Numbered from the stretch's first letter, positions 15,701 to 24,390 are shown. The stretch is 64,000 nucleotides of DNA from Raineyella sp044508675 (GCA_044508675.1 JBIQHF010000002.1:186001-250000), one strand, 5' to 3'. A program made the numbers and translations. Notes: a model not told the origin generated them from the letters alone.

Positions 15701-16518
15701 GCCTTCTGCACCAGCTCCTCGTACGCGGCCCAGAACTGGGCGAAGGTCAGCGTCTCGGCGGCCTTGATGTTCGGCACCAGCAGCTGGCGCGTGCCGTCGG
15801 ACTTCGGCACGTCGATCGCCAGACCCAGGTTGACGTGCGGGTGCTGCACCATCGTCGGCTTGCCGTCGGTGGTCTCGTACGCGTTGTTCATCGCCGGGAC
15901 GTCCGCGACGGCCTTGACCAGTGCGTAGGCGATCAGGTGCGTGAAGCTGACCTTGCCACCGCGGGCACGGCGCAGGTGGTTGTTGATCATCGAGCGCTGG
16001 TCGATCAGCAGCTTCATCGGGACCGTGCGCACCGAAGTGGCGGTCGGCACGCTGAGCGAGAGGTCCATGTTCTTGGCGGTGCGCATCGGCGCACCCTTCA
16101 TCACGGTGCGGACCGGCTCGTCAGCATCGGTGGTCGGGCGCAGCGACGGGTTCGGCGGATCGGCCGGCACGCCGGAGTCCTGGCCGGAACGGGCGGGGCG
16201 CGGGCCGGAGCGGACCTGGTTGGGCTGCTCCACCCGGGAGGGCTTGCGGGTGCCGCCGGCGTTCGGCGACGCCGCTGGGGTGGCCGCGGGCGCGGAGGGT
16301 GCCTGCTGGGCGGGGGCGCTCTGGGCCGCGGGAGCGGTCGCTACCGGCGCAGGGGCGTTGGTGGCGGCTTCGCCCCGCTGGGTGAAGAAGCTGCGCCAAC
16401 TGGCATCGACCGACTGGGGGTCGGTGCGAAAGCGGTCGAGCATTTCTTCGATGAGCCAATCATTGGCTCCGAAATCAGCAGCGCTGTTCGTTGAGTGTGG
16501 TTCGGGCGCGGGGGCCAC
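12742..16518 (-). CDS. kgd: Multifunctional 2-oxoglutarate decarboxylase / dehydrogenase E1-E2 (Kgd)
   Basis: A 1258-residue fusion typical of actinobacteria that converts 2-oxoglutarate towards succinyl-CoA (or succinic semialdehyde) in the TCA cycle. Residues 1-40 form the N-terminal E1 helix region (FGANDWLIEEMLDRFRTDP), then comes an alanine/proline-rich linker (about 50-120), then an E2-type acyltransferase domain (about 135-370) whose catalytic histidine lies in STYDHRVIQGAQSGEFL. It lacks a lipoyl domain, as usual for this family. The thiamine-dependent E1 part follows (GMPHRGRLNVL, MHGDASFAGQGVVAET, NNQIGFTTSPDSSRST, CYRRRGHNEGDDPSFTQP). The GTG at 16518 is preferred because GGAAGAAGG precedes it; an upstream ATG at 16656 would add an unrelated 46 residues. 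Confidence 0.92.
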   Translation of the reverse strand: MAPAPEPHSTNSAADFGANDWLIEEMLDRFRTDPQSVDASWRSFFTQRGEAATNAPAPVATAPAAQSAPAQQAPSAPAATPAASPNAGGTRKPSRVEQPNQVRSGPRPARSGQDSGVPADPPNPSLRPTTDADEPVRTVMKGAPMRTAKNMDLSLSVPTATSVRTVPMKLLIDQRSMINNHLRRARGGKVSFTHLIAYALVKAVADVPAMNNAYETTDGKPTMVQHPHVNLGLAIDVPKSDGTRQLLVPNIKAAETLTFAQFWAAYEELVQKARANKLTVDDFANTTVSLTNPGPMGTHHSVPRLMSGQSAIIGMGSIAYPPEFEGSDPERLDGMGVGKVCTLTSTYDHRVIQGAQSGEFLNRMHQLLLGADNFFEEIFASLRIPYPPYKWTADRALEHEDAISKQTRVMNLIEAYRVSGHFLADIDPLEYHQRSFPDLELETHGLSIWDLDRSFAVGGLGPDQKSFMELRDIIITMRDAYSRSLGIEYMHMHSPEQRRWIQDRVERRYSQLPREEHLRILNKLNEAELFETFLQTKYVGQKRFSLEGGESTIVALDEICDQAAMDGLDEVAIGMPHRGRLNVLTNVVGKSYASVFREFDGNLDPRSVQGSGDVKYHLGAEGTFTALDGSTIRASVAANPSHLEAVDPVLEGIARAKQDMLDRSYEFPVLPVLMHGDASFAGQGVVAETMQMSGLRGFRTGGTIHLIVNNQIGFTTSPDSSRSTYYSTGIAKGFDVPIIHVNGDDPEAVVRAARFAYEFRREFNKDVVIDIVCYRRRGHNEGDDPSFTQPTMYKMIENKRSARKLYAESLIGRGLISVEDAEAVMDRFHERLESVFKEVREDTGTDSAYTTTPDYPEKSEFDKGTAVSPEVLKRIADAYVDYPEGFTPHRKVRPQLERRAAAIMQGPIDWATAELLAIGSVLMEGRTVRLTGQDTRRGTFSQRFAAVIDAENGDAWVPLKHLTEDQGKFHVFNSLLSEYAVMGFEYGYSVARPDALVMWEAQFGDFADGGQIISDEFIASGDTKWGQKSGVVLLLPHGYEGQGADHSSARIERWLQMCAEDNMAVCQPSTPANYFHLIRQHARVGWHRPLIVPTPKSMLRNKLATSMPEDFTGGGWQLCLQDPTITDPSQVEQVLVCSGKVRWELVNARNKKGLDGKVAIVTIERLYPLSTDALLEVLAPYRHVTDIRWVQDEPANQGPWPFLSYALLPELKAKDPNRDWDKAMLVSRPASATTAVGSKKRHDIEEQALMDAAFAPRG

Positions 16519-16748
16519 TGTCGCCTTCTTCCGGTCGCGGGTCGATCCTGGTCTGACGTCGCCGCCTGCGGTCCCCTCTGGAGAAAGATCCGGGGGTCCG
16601 CCCACAGCGGCGTGTCCAACATCCACATCGCGGGGACTACCCACGATGCCGGTCACGATCGTAGCCGAAACTGGTCACTCTGCGGAGTGGTGTGCATTCT
16701 GTGGCGGATGGCCGTTCCGAGGGGCCGTGCGGTCCCCCGACCAGGAGG

Positions 16749-18029
16749 TCAGGCCTCCACTTCCTGCTCGTCGAGGAGGGTCGAGGCCGGACGGAGCATC
16801 GACCAGGCCTGGCCGAACGTCAGTACGGTGAAGGCGAGGATCCCCACGTTGCGGAGGGCGAGGACGAGCGTCATCAGGGTACGGCCGACGCCCGGGCCCG
16901 CATCGGTGAGCCAACCGTAGAACAGTGGGTAGACCAGGTGGGTGAGCAGCGCCAGGACCAGGCCGAGTCCCAGCACGAGTCGTTCCTGGGGCAGCCGGGG
17001 AAGCCGGTCGTCGGCCAGCAGGAAGACGGACAGGGGTCCGGCGAGCCAGACCATGTACTGGGGGCTGAAGGTCTTGTTGGTGACGATCATGATGGCCACG
17101 ACCGTGGTCATGACCACCGCGGCCGTGCGCAGGTCATGGTAGGGGCAGCGCCAGGCCCGCACGCCCAGGGCGACGATGGCCAGCCCACCGATCACCGTGG
17201 CGACCGAGGCGACGACCAGCATCACGTCCACTCCGGGCCCGAACACCTCGAACGCCTGGAACTGCGAGATGCCGATGTCGTAGCGGCCGGGGTGGGCCAG
17301 CACGTTGACCATTACCGGGGTGGCCCAGACCGACTCGATCTGGAGTCCACGATCGCCCTGCCAGGCCAGGGGTGAGACCAGTCGGTCCCACCCGCCGGCG
17401 ACCAGGCTGATCGCGACCAGCAGGACGCCGGTGATGCCGAAGCCCCACCAGACCTGGGTGCGCCGGTCACGTCGGCCGAACAGCCCGATCACCAACAGGG
17501 CCGGCCACAGCTTGATCGAGGCCCCCAGTGCCACGATCGCCCCCGAGGCGGCCGGCACCCGGGCCAGGAGCAGTAGTGCCGCGGCGGCCATCACTGCCGG
17601 CACGATGTCGAAGCGCAGGTAGATCAACGGGCCGACCAGGAAGGTGAAGACCATCCAGTAGAGTGCCGCCAGGGAGCCGGAACGGCGGCCGCGCCACCAC
17701 AACCAGGCGGTCAACCCGGCATCGAGCAGGCCCATCAGGACCATGAACAGCACCAGGTAGCCCGTCTCGTTGTGCCCGCCGACCAGGGCAGGCAGTTGCA
17801 GCAGCCAGACCACTGGTGTCGGGTACTCGACCAGGGTATTGGACAGGCCCACCTCGGGCATCTGGGTGATCTTGGTGAAGTAGTAGCCGACATCGCCCCG
17901 AGCGAAGTACTCCTGGCCGAGGAAGAGCGCCACCATCGTCAGGCGCAGCCCGACCCACAGCAGGGCCGTGCCGACGGCCCCGGTCAGTAGAGCGCGGCGG
18001 TGGGTGGCGGAGTTCTCGGTGGGATTCAC
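16749..18029 (-). CDS. GT87-like polyprenol-phosphate-mannose-dependent mannosyltransferase
   Basis: A 426-residue polytopic membrane protein with about ten hydrophobic segments. The first extracytoplasmic loop carries the acidic/aromatic pattern GDVGYYFTKITQMPEVGLSN, and FSPQYMVWLAGPLSVF near the end is typical of GT-C enzymes of family GT87, whose members (such as PimE) add mannose to phosphatidylinositol mannosides or lipoglycans from polyprenyl phosphomannose. The family assignment is likely; the exact acceptor is unknown. The GTG at 18029 is chosen because TAGCCT lies 8 bases before it; the longer frame begins only with a TTG. The C-terminus is cytoplasmic-looking and acidic (LLDEQEVEA). 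It is transcribed towards kgd but 230 bases separate them. Confidence 0.75.
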   Translation of the reverse strand: MNPTENSATHRRALLTGAVGTALLWVGLRLTMVALFLGQEYFARGDVGYYFTKITQMPEVGLSNTLVEYPTPVVWLLQLPALVGGHNETGYLVLFMVLMGLLDAGLTAWLWWRGRRSGSLAALYWMVFTFLVGPLIYLRFDIVPAVMAAAALLLLARVPAASGAIVALGASIKLWPALLVIGLFGRRDRRTQVWWGFGITGVLLVAISLVAGGWDRLVSPLAWQGDRGLQIESVWATPVMVNVLAHPGRYDIGISQFQAFEVFGPGVDVMLVVASVATVIGGLAIVALGVRAWRCPYHDLRTAAVVMTTVVAIMIVTNKTFSPQYMVWLAGPLSVFLLADDRLPRLPQERLVLGLGLVLALLTHLVYPLFYGWLTDAGPGVGRTLMTLVLALRNVGILAFTVLTFGQAWSMLRPASTLLDEQEVEA

Positions 18030-18117
18030 GGGGACCAAGGCTAACCCCAAAGCCCTTGACGGAGTGTCCAAAGCGCCGGCGGACGGTCCCAGGCCTGTCG
18101 GCCCGGCGTCCCAAGGG

Positions 18118-18189
18118 CGCCCCCAGCAGGATTCGAACCTGCGCTCCCGCCTCCGGAGGGCGGTGCTCTATCCCCTGAGCTATGGGGGC
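18118..18189 (-). tRNA. tRNA-Arg(CCG)
   Basis: The leftward strand folds with acceptor stem GCCCCCA/TGGGGGC, discriminator G, D-arm GCTCAGGGGATAGAGC, anticodon loop CTCCGGA and T-loop TTCGAAT. The anticodon CCG reads CGG, a heavily used arginine codon here. CCA is not encoded (the genome reads CCC). TATAGT at 18238-18233 is the likely -10 box, placing the start some 35-40 bases upstream of the tRNA. Confidence 0.95.
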
Positions 18190-18315
18190 CCATCGTCATC
18201 CCAGACGTCCGCCCGGCGGTGACAACTTGAGAACTATAGCACCATGTGACGAGGGTGGCGTCCAGTCGTTGGCGTACGTGTCGCCACAGGTGGGGCGCTG
18301 GCAGAGTATGGGGCC

Positions 18316-19731
18316 ATGACCCACATGCACGTCGCCGGCTCCATCCATGCCGACACCATCGCCCCGGGCCCACAGTGGCTGCGGGTGCCCGAGGATGTCA
18401 ACGCGCTGCTGCCGGCGTTGTGGAGTTCCACGGTGTCACGCGGCGAGGACGGCGTCCTGCAGGTGGGCGGGCTCTCGGTCAACGAGATCGCCGAGCGGTG
18501 CGGGACCCCGGTGTACGTGCTGGACGAGGACGACTTCCACCAGCGGGCCCGGGCGTTCGTCGAGGCGTTCTCCGGCTGGGACGTCTTCTACGCCGGCAAG
18601 GCGTTCCTGACCACCGCGGTGGCCGGTTGGGCCGTCGCCGATGGGCTGTTCGTCGACTGCAGCACCGCCGGCGAGCTCGCCGTCGCGCTGCGTGGGGGAG
18701 TTTCCGGGGAACGGATCGGCCTGCATGGCAACAACAAGTCCGAGGCCGAGATCGAGATGGCCCTGGATGCCGAGGTCGGTCGCATCATCGTCGACTCCTT
18801 CGACGAGATCGGCCGGATCAGCCGGGCGGCCGCGGTCCGGGGCGTGCGTCCCCGGGTCATGGTCCGGGTGACCACCGGGGTGGAGGCGCACACCCACGAG
18901 TACATCGCGACGGCGCACGAGGACCAGAAGTTCGGCTTCTCGATCGCCTCCGGGCAGGCGCTGAAAGCACTCCGCACGTGCGAGGCCGATCCGCACATGG
19001 AGCTGATCGGCATCCACTCCCACATCGGGTCGCAGATCTTCGAGACCCTCGGCTTCGAGGTGGCGGCCCGCCGGATCATGGCGCTGCACGCCGAGGTGTG
19101 CCGTGAGTTCGGCCGCCAGCTGCCCGAGATGGACCTCGGGGGCGGATTCGGCATCGCCTACACCTCCGTCGATCGGCCCAGCACCCCGCGCGAACTGGCC
19201 CAGCAGCTCCGTGCCATCGTGGTGGAGCAGGCCCGGGAGCTGGCCGTCGACGTACCGCGGATGTCGATCGAGCCGGGACGGGCGATCGTCGGCCCCACCA
19301 CCATGGCCCTGTACCGGGTCGGTACCGTCAAGCAGGTCGTGGTGGACGGCCAATCGGCGCGTACGTACATCTCCGTCGACGGCGGGATGAGCGACAACAT
19401 CCGCCCTGCCCTCTACGGGGCCGAGTACTCGGCGACGCTGGCCGGCCGGGCCTCGGCGGCCGCACCGCGACTGTCTCGGATCGTGGGCAAGCACTGCGAG
19501 GGGGGCGACATCCTCGTCCGGGACGAGTTCATGCCCGCCGACATCGCCCCCGGTGACCTGGTGGCCGTACCCGGCGCCGGCGCATATACCCGATCGATGG
19601 CCTCCAACTACAACATGGTCCCGCGCCCACCGGTGGTCGCGGTGAAGGACGGGAAGCTGCACACGCTGGTCCGCCGGGAGACGATCGAGGACCTGCTCGG
19701 CCTCGACGTCGGCCACGACCCTGTAGCGTGA
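18316..19731 (+). CDS. lysA: Diaminopimelate decarboxylase
   Basis: Decarboxylates meso-diaminopimelate to lysine, using pyridoxal phosphate; last step of lysine synthesis. The 471-residue protein has the PLP lysine K95 in FYAGKAF, the glycine-rich phosphate site DLGGGFGIAY, the EPGRAIVG motif, and the substrate/dimer motifs CEGGDILVRDE and GAYTRSMASNYN. An N-terminal extension of about 50 residues is normal in actinobacterial LysA. The ATG at 18316 is taken; a second ATG three codons on is equally possible. It leads the lysA-hom-thrB-rho gene order that is also found in mycobacteria. No lysine riboswitch is seen in the 125 bases upstream. Confidence 0.94.
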   Translation: MTHMHVAGSIHADTIAPGPQWLRVPEDVNALLPALWSSTVSRGEDGVLQVGGLSVNEIAERCGTPVYVLDEDDFHQRARAFVEAFSGWDVFYAGKAFLTTAVAGWAVADGLFVDCSTAGELAVALRGGVSGERIGLHGNNKSEAEIEMALDAEVGRIIVDSFDEIGRISRAAAVRGVRPRVMVRVTTGVEAHTHEYIATAHEDQKFGFSIASGQALKALRTCEADPHMELIGIHSHIGSQIFETLGFEVAARRIMALHAEVCREFGRQLPEMDLGGGFGIAYTSVDRPSTPRELAQQLRAIVVEQARELAVDVPRMSIEPGRAIVGPTTMALYRVGTVKQVVVDGQSARTYISVDGGMSDNIRPALYGAEYSATLAGRASAAAPRLSRIVGKHCEGGDILVRDEFMPADIAPGDLVAVPGAGAYTRSMASNYNMVPRPPVVAVKDGKLHTLVRRETIEDLLGLDVGHDPVA

Positions 19732-19835
19732 GCGCAGCCGATACCGTGGGACGCTCCCTGACCGGGGAACGACCGGATAGCGTTGAGCCACGGAACCAGC
19801 GTCCGCGTACGACGAAACAGCAGTGAGGTTGACAG

Positions 19836-21143
19836 ATGAGTGAACAGGTCCGGCGTCCCCTGGGGGTCGCGCTGCTCGGCTGCGGTGTGGTCGGCTCGCA
19901 GGTCGCCCGACTGCTGCTGGCGGACGCCGAGGACATCGAGGCCCGGGTCGGTGCCCCGGTCCGGCTCGCCGGGATCGCGGTGCGGCGCGCCGATCGCGAC
20001 CGCCAGGGGCTGCCGGCCGAGCTGTTCACCACCGATGCCGAGGCGTTGATCGCCCGTGACGACGTCGACCTGGTGGTCGAGGTGGTGGGCGGCCTGGAGC
20101 CGGCCAGGACCTGGATCCTGCAGGCCCTGAACAGCGGCAAGTCGGTCGTGACCGCGAACAAGGCGCTACTGGCCGAGGATGGCCGGACGCTGGTCGCGGC
20201 CGCGGACGAGCGCGGGGTCGACCTCTACTTCGAGGCCGCGGTGGCCGGGGCGATCCCGATCATCCGGCCGATGCGCGACTCCCTGGTCGGAGACCAGGTC
20301 ACCCGGGTGATGGGCATCGTCAACGGCACCACGAACTTCATCCTCGACAAGATGCACACCGCGGGGGCCGGCTTCGCCGAGACGCTGAGCGAGGCCCAGG
20401 CACTCGGCTACGCCGAGGCCGACCCGACCGCCGACATCGAGGGCTACGACGCCGCAGCCAAGGCCGCGATCCTGGCCACCCTCGCCTTCCATACCCACGT
20501 CGGCCTCGGTGACGTGTACCGGGAGGGCATCACCAACGTCTCCCGTGCCGACATCGCCGCCGCCGAGTCGATGGGGATGGTCGTGAAGATGCTGGCGATC
20601 TGCGAGATCGAGGAGCGCGAGGACGGCACCAGGCGGGTCTCTGCCCGGGTCCATCCGGCGATGCTGCCGGCCCGCCACCCCCTCGCCACCGTCGGTGGGG
20701 CGTTCAATGCGGTGTTCGTGGAGACCGAGTCGGCCGGTGAGCTGATGTTCTACGGTCAGGGCGCAGGAGGGGCCCCGACCGCGTCGGCGGTCCTCGGGGA
20801 CCTGGTCACCGTGGCGCGCCACCGGGTCGTCGGTGGGCGTGGGGCCCGCTCGGCGGTCTACCACCAGCTCGAGGTCGCCCCGATCGGTGACGTGGTCACC
20901 AGCTTCCACATCGCGCTGGAGGTCGAGGACACCGTCGGTGTGCTGGCCAAGGTGGCCCAGGTGCTCGCCGACCACAACGTATCGATCATGACCATGCGCC
21001 AGGAGGACGCCAGTGGCACCGCCCGGCTGGTGCTGGGCACCCATGCCGCCCGCAACGCCGATGTCGTGGCGACGGTGGACGAGCTGGTCGCCATCCCCGA
21101 GGTGTACGAGGTGGCCAGCCTGATGCGGGTCGAGGGGCTCTGA
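19836..21143 (+). CDS. hom: Homoserine dehydrogenase
   Basis: Reduces aspartate semialdehyde to homoserine for threonine and methionine synthesis. The 435-residue protein has an N-terminal NAD(P) domain (LGVALLGCGVVGSQVARLL), the catalytic domain with MGIVNGTTNFIL and EADPTADIEGYDAAAKAAIL (catalytic Asp/Lys region), and from about residue 350 a C-terminal ACT domain (FHIALEVEDTVGVLAKVAQVLADHNVSI) that in relatives gives threonine inhibition. The ATG at 19836 is preceded by GTGAGG; a TAGCGT -10 box lies about 55 bases upstream. thrB follows after 1 base. thrC, normally between or after these genes, is absent here. Confidence 0.94.
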   Translation: MSEQVRRPLGVALLGCGVVGSQVARLLLADAEDIEARVGAPVRLAGIAVRRADRDRQGLPAELFTTDAEALIARDDVDLVVEVVGGLEPARTWILQALNSGKSVVTANKALLAEDGRTLVAAADERGVDLYFEAAVAGAIPIIRPMRDSLVGDQVTRVMGIVNGTTNFILDKMHTAGAGFAETLSEAQALGYAEADPTADIEGYDAAAKAAILATLAFHTHVGLGDVYREGITNVSRADIAAAESMGMVVKMLAICEIEEREDGTRRVSARVHPAMLPARHPLATVGGAFNAVFVETESAGELMFYGQGAGGAPTASAVLGDLVTVARHRVVGGRGARSAVYHQLEVAPIGDVVTSFHIALEVEDTVGVLAKVAQVLADHNVSIMTMRQEDASGTARLVLGTHAARNADVVATVDELVAIPEVYEVASLMRVEGL

Positions 21144-21144
21144 G

Positions 21145-22038
21145 GTGCACATCGTCGTTCGCGTCCCGGCATCCTCGGCGAACCTCGGTCCCGGCTATGA
21201 CTGCATGGGCATGGCGCTGGACTGGTTCGACGAGGTGTCCCTGACGACCCTGGACTCCGGTGTCGAGGTCGAGGTCACCGGCGAGGGCGCCGAGACGGTA
21301 CCGCGGGACGCATCGCACTTGGTCGTGCAGACCTTCCTCACCGGACTCGAGTCGCTGCAGGTGCGCCCTCCGGCGGGACTGCGGCTGACCGCGCACAACT
21401 CGATCCCGCACGGACGCGGGCTGGGGTCGTCCTCGGCGGCGATCACGGCCGGGCTGTTGCTCGCCTGGGCATACGCCCATCCGAAGGCCCAGCCCGACCG
21501 GACATGGATGGAACGGATCGGCACCGAGCTGGAGGGCCACGCCGACAACGTCGCCGCGGTGATCCTCGGCGGCCTGGCCATCGCCTGGGGGCCGGCGGCC
21601 TCGGGCCGCGCAGTGTCTGCCCCGCTGTCCGGTGACATGCGGGCACTGGCGTACATCCCACGGCAGGCGTTGGCGACGGTACAGGCGCGCGCCGTGCTGC
21701 CGGCCGTGGTGTCCCATGCCGATGCGGCGGCGAACACCGGCCGGGCCGCGCTCCTGGTCCATGCCCTCGCCCAGCGTCCGGACCTGTTGTTCGACGCGAC
21801 CGAGGACTGGCTGCACCAGAGCTACCGGGCGCCGTTGATGCCGCGGTCGGCCGGGCTGGTGGCCGAGCTCCGGGCTCGGCGGCACGCGGCGATCATCTCG
21901 GGTGCGGGCCCGACCGTGGTGGTGCTGGGCACCGAGCCGATGCTCGACGAGCTGGCCCGTACGCCGGTGCCGGACTTCGACCAGCGGCTGCTGCGGGTCG
22001 GCGGCCCGGCCCACATCGTCTCGATCAGCCAAGGGTGA
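21145..22038 (+). CDS. thrB: Homoserine kinase
   Basis: Phosphorylates homoserine to O-phosphohomoserine. A 297-residue GHMP kinase with the ATP-binding motif IPHGRGLGSSSAAITAG near residue 90, the N-terminal motif VRVPASSANLGPGYDCMGMALDW and the C-terminal motif ISGAGPTVVVL. Start is the GTG at 21145, one base after the hom stop codon, so the two genes are almost certainly co-translated. Its product would go to threonine synthase, which must be encoded elsewhere in this genome because no thrC is present in the window. Confidence 0.93.
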   Translation: MHIVVRVPASSANLGPGYDCMGMALDWFDEVSLTTLDSGVEVEVTGEGAETVPRDASHLVVQTFLTGLESLQVRPPAGLRLTAHNSIPHGRGLGSSSAAITAGLLLAWAYAHPKAQPDRTWMERIGTELEGHADNVAAVILGGLAIAWGPAASGRAVSAPLSGDMRALAYIPRQALATVQARAVLPAVVSHADAAANTGRAALLVHALAQRPDLLFDATEDWLHQSYRAPLMPRSAGLVAELRARRHAAIISGAGPTVVVLGTEPMLDELARTPVPDFDQRLLRVGGPAHIVSISQG

Positions 22039-22351
22039 GACCACCAGAACAGGACGTTTGTACCTGCGTTCCGGCGAGGTGCTACTGTTGGTCACAGCGC
22101 GTTGCCCGGTCTGGGCGACGCAGCGCGCTTTGATCAGAAGTGCTTGACCAGAAGTACCAGCGGTGCTCTATCAGTTCCCCGTGGTGCCAGGTCGGCAGTG
22201 ATCGTGTCGGCGCGCGGTGCGACCCCCTTTCCCGGTGATTCGTGAACCGGTGGTTCAGGGATGTTCGTGCCGACACCTCCACACCATGGGGCCGATTGTC
22301 GGCCCAGGGCCGGTGTGACGAGACTCGTCCCGGCCTCCGGAAAGGAAACCC
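22039..22351 (+). promoter_or_regulatory. rho promoter and long 5' leader
   Basis: TTGTAC (22058-22063) and TACTGT (22083-22088), 19 bases apart, are a possible promoter. It would give a leader of about 255 bases before the rho start. Long, unstructured, C-containing leaders are common for rho because the protein terminates its own message; whether that happens here is inference. No small gene is seen in it. Confidence 0.45.
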
Positions 22352-24328
22352 GTGACCGAAACGTCGAATCCGACGAACCCGGTGGACTCCCAGCCGAAGA
22401 CGTCGGCCAAGCGTGCCTCCGGTGGACTCGAGGGCATGGTCCTGCCCGACCTGCGCCGCCTCGCCGGGGGGCTCGGCGTGAAGGGCATCTCCGGGATGCG
22501 CAAGGCCGACCTGATCGCCGCGATCCGCAGTGCCCAGTCCGGACAACGCGGCTCCGCGGGCGAGGCGTCCAAGCGCCCCGCGGCGGAAGCGCCCAGGGCC
22601 GAGACCACCAACGGCTCCCGGACCGGCACCCCGCCGAGCGGCCGGGGCAGCCGCCGTAGCCAGGGTGCCCCGCAGGCGACCCTGCCCGAGACCGACCGGC
22701 CCGAACGTACGGCCGAGAAGTCCGAGCCCACGAGCGAGAAGTCCGAGCGCACGAGCGAGAAGTCCGAGCGCACCGACCGCAGCGAGCGCGGCGGTCGCAG
22801 CGCAGACCAGTCCACGTCCACCAGGACCGAGCGCGCCGCCGCCCAGGGGGAGCGTCCCCGGGGTGAGCAGGATCGTGGCCGGCGGGACCAGGAGGGATCG
22901 GACCAGGGACGCCGGGAGCAGGCCAGGAGGAGTGACCAGGGCCGCGAGGGCGGGCGCTCCGATGGCCAGAACGGCGGCGGCAAGCAGGATCGCCAGGCCC
23001 AGGACCGCCAGTCGCAGGACCGCCAGCAGTCGCAGGATCGTACGTCGGAGGATCGGTCCGGTGGCGAGGGCGGCACCCGGCGCAGCCGTCGTCGCCGCGG
23101 CCGGGACCGTGATCGCCAGCAGAGCCGGCGCTCCAGTGGCGGTCGCGGCGGCATGGATCGCTACGAGAACGAGCCGACCGTCTCCGAGGACGACGTCCTC
23201 ACCCCGGTGGCCGGTGTGCTGGACGTCCTCGACAGCTACGCCTTCGTCCGGGCCTCGGGCTACCTGCCGGGCCCCGACGACGCGTACGTCTCGCTGGGCA
23301 TGGTCAAGAAGTACGGCCTGCGCAAGGGCGACGTGGTCACCGGCGCGCTGCGCCAGCCGCGCGAGGGTGAGCACAAGGCGAAGTTCAACCCGCTGGTGCG
23401 GATCGACACCGTCAACGGGACCGATCCGGCGAAGATGAAGGAACGTCCCGACTTCCAGAAGCTGACGCCCCTCTACCCGGACGAGCAGCTGCGCCTGGCG
23501 ACCGACCCGGGCAACATGACCGGCCGGATCATCGACCTGGTCGCCCCGGTCGGCAAGGGCCAGCGTGGCCTGATCGTGTCGCCGCCGAAGGCCGGAAAGA
23601 CCTTCGTGATGCAGTCGATCGCCAACTCCATCGCCCGCAACAACCCCGAGGTCCACCTGATGGTTGTGCTGGTCGACGAACGGCCCGAGGAGGTCACCGA
23701 CTTCGAGCGGACCGTCGCCGGTGAGGTCATCTCGTCCACGTTCGACCGGCCCGCCGACGACCACACCACGGTCGCGGAGCTGGCGATCGAACGGGCCAAG
23801 CGCCTGGTCGAGCTCGGTCGGGACGTCGTGGTGCTGCTCGACGGGATCACCCGCCTGGGCCGTGCCTACAACCTGGCCGCGCCGGCCTCGGGCCGGATCC
23901 TGTCCGGTGGTGTCGACTCGGCGGCGCTCTACCCGCCGAAGAAGTTCTTCGGTGCCGCCCGCAACATCGAGAACGGCGGCTCGCTGACCATTCTGGCGAC
24001 GGCCCTGGTCGAGACCGGCTCCCGGATGGACGAGGTGATCTTCGAGGAGTTCAAGGGCACCGGCAACATGGAGCTGCGCCTGCGCCGCGAGTTCGCCGAG
24101 AAGCGGATCTTCCCGGCCATCGACGTGGCCCAGTCCGGCACCCGTCGGGAGGAGTTGCTGCTGGGTGCCCAGGAGCTGGCGATCATCTGGAAGCTGCGAC
24201 GCGTCCTGGCCAATATGGAGGGCCAGCAGGCTCTGGAGATGCTGCTCCGACAGATGAAGAAGACCCAGTCCAATGCGGAGTTCCTGATCCAGATCTCGAA
24301 GACCACCCCCAACCGGGACGGCTTCTGA
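22352..24328 (+). CDS. rho: Transcription termination factor Rho, with a large low-complexity insert
   Basis: A 658-residue hexameric RNA helicase that ends transcription. The N-terminal helix bundle (about 25-62, VLPDLRRLAGGLGVKGISGM) is followed by a roughly 200-residue insert (about 63-268) made almost entirely of Ser, Arg, Glu, Asp, Gln and Gly, with tandem units such as SEKSERT and QDRQ. The RNA-binding OB fold begins near 270 (GVLDVLDSYAFVRASGYLPG). The ATPase has Walker A PPKAGKTFVMQS (about 408-420), the Q-loop region and LLDGITRLGRAYN. E. coli Rho has 419 residues; the insert accounts for the difference and is a known actinobacterial feature that widens RNA choice on GC-rich transcripts. 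The GTG at 22352 has GGAAAGGAAA ahead. Confidence 0.94.
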   Translation: MTETSNPTNPVDSQPKTSAKRASGGLEGMVLPDLRRLAGGLGVKGISGMRKADLIAAIRSAQSGQRGSAGEASKRPAAEAPRAETTNGSRTGTPPSGRGSRRSQGAPQATLPETDRPERTAEKSEPTSEKSERTSEKSERTDRSERGGRSADQSTSTRTERAAAQGERPRGEQDRGRRDQEGSDQGRREQARRSDQGREGGRSDGQNGGGKQDRQAQDRQSQDRQQSQDRTSEDRSGGEGGTRRSRRRRGRDRDRQQSRRSSGGRGGMDRYENEPTVSEDDVLTPVAGVLDVLDSYAFVRASGYLPGPDDAYVSLGMVKKYGLRKGDVVTGALRQPREGEHKAKFNPLVRIDTVNGTDPAKMKERPDFQKLTPLYPDEQLRLATDPGNMTGRIIDLVAPVGKGQRGLIVSPPKAGKTFVMQSIANSIARNNPEVHLMVVLVDERPEEVTDFERTVAGEVISSTFDRPADDHTTVAELAIERAKRLVELGRDVVVLLDGITRLGRAYNLAAPASGRILSGGVDSAALYPPKKFFGAARNIENGGSLTILATALVETGSRMDEVIFEEFKGTGNMELRLRREFAEKRIFPAIDVAQSGTRREELLLGAQELAIIWKLRRVLANMEGQQALEMLLRQMKKTQSNAEFLIQISKTTPNRDGF

Positions 24329-24360
24329 TCGGCTCGGGCCCGCGTCCGGCGCCGGGCTAT

Positions 24361-24390
24361 TTGGCAATTGCCCGGCTCTGGGGGCATAAT
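24361..24390 (+). promoter_or_regulatory. Promoter of rpmE
   Basis: TTGGCA (24361-24366), an 18-base spacer and CATAAT (24385-24390). This is one of the few places in the window with both -35 and -10 boxes recognisable. The leader would be about 77 bases. Confidence 0.65.

Noticed and set aside
12793..16494. Open reading frame of over 1200 codons on the strand opposite kgd
   Set aside because: High-GC genes commonly leave a long stop-free frame on the other strand. Its translation is a monotonous mix of V, G, R, L, H and D with no domain, whereas kgd is fully recognisable.
16519..16656. Upstream ATG giving Kgd 46 more residues
   Set aside because: The extra part is unrelated to the family; the GTG at 16518 has GGAAGAAGG ahead of it.
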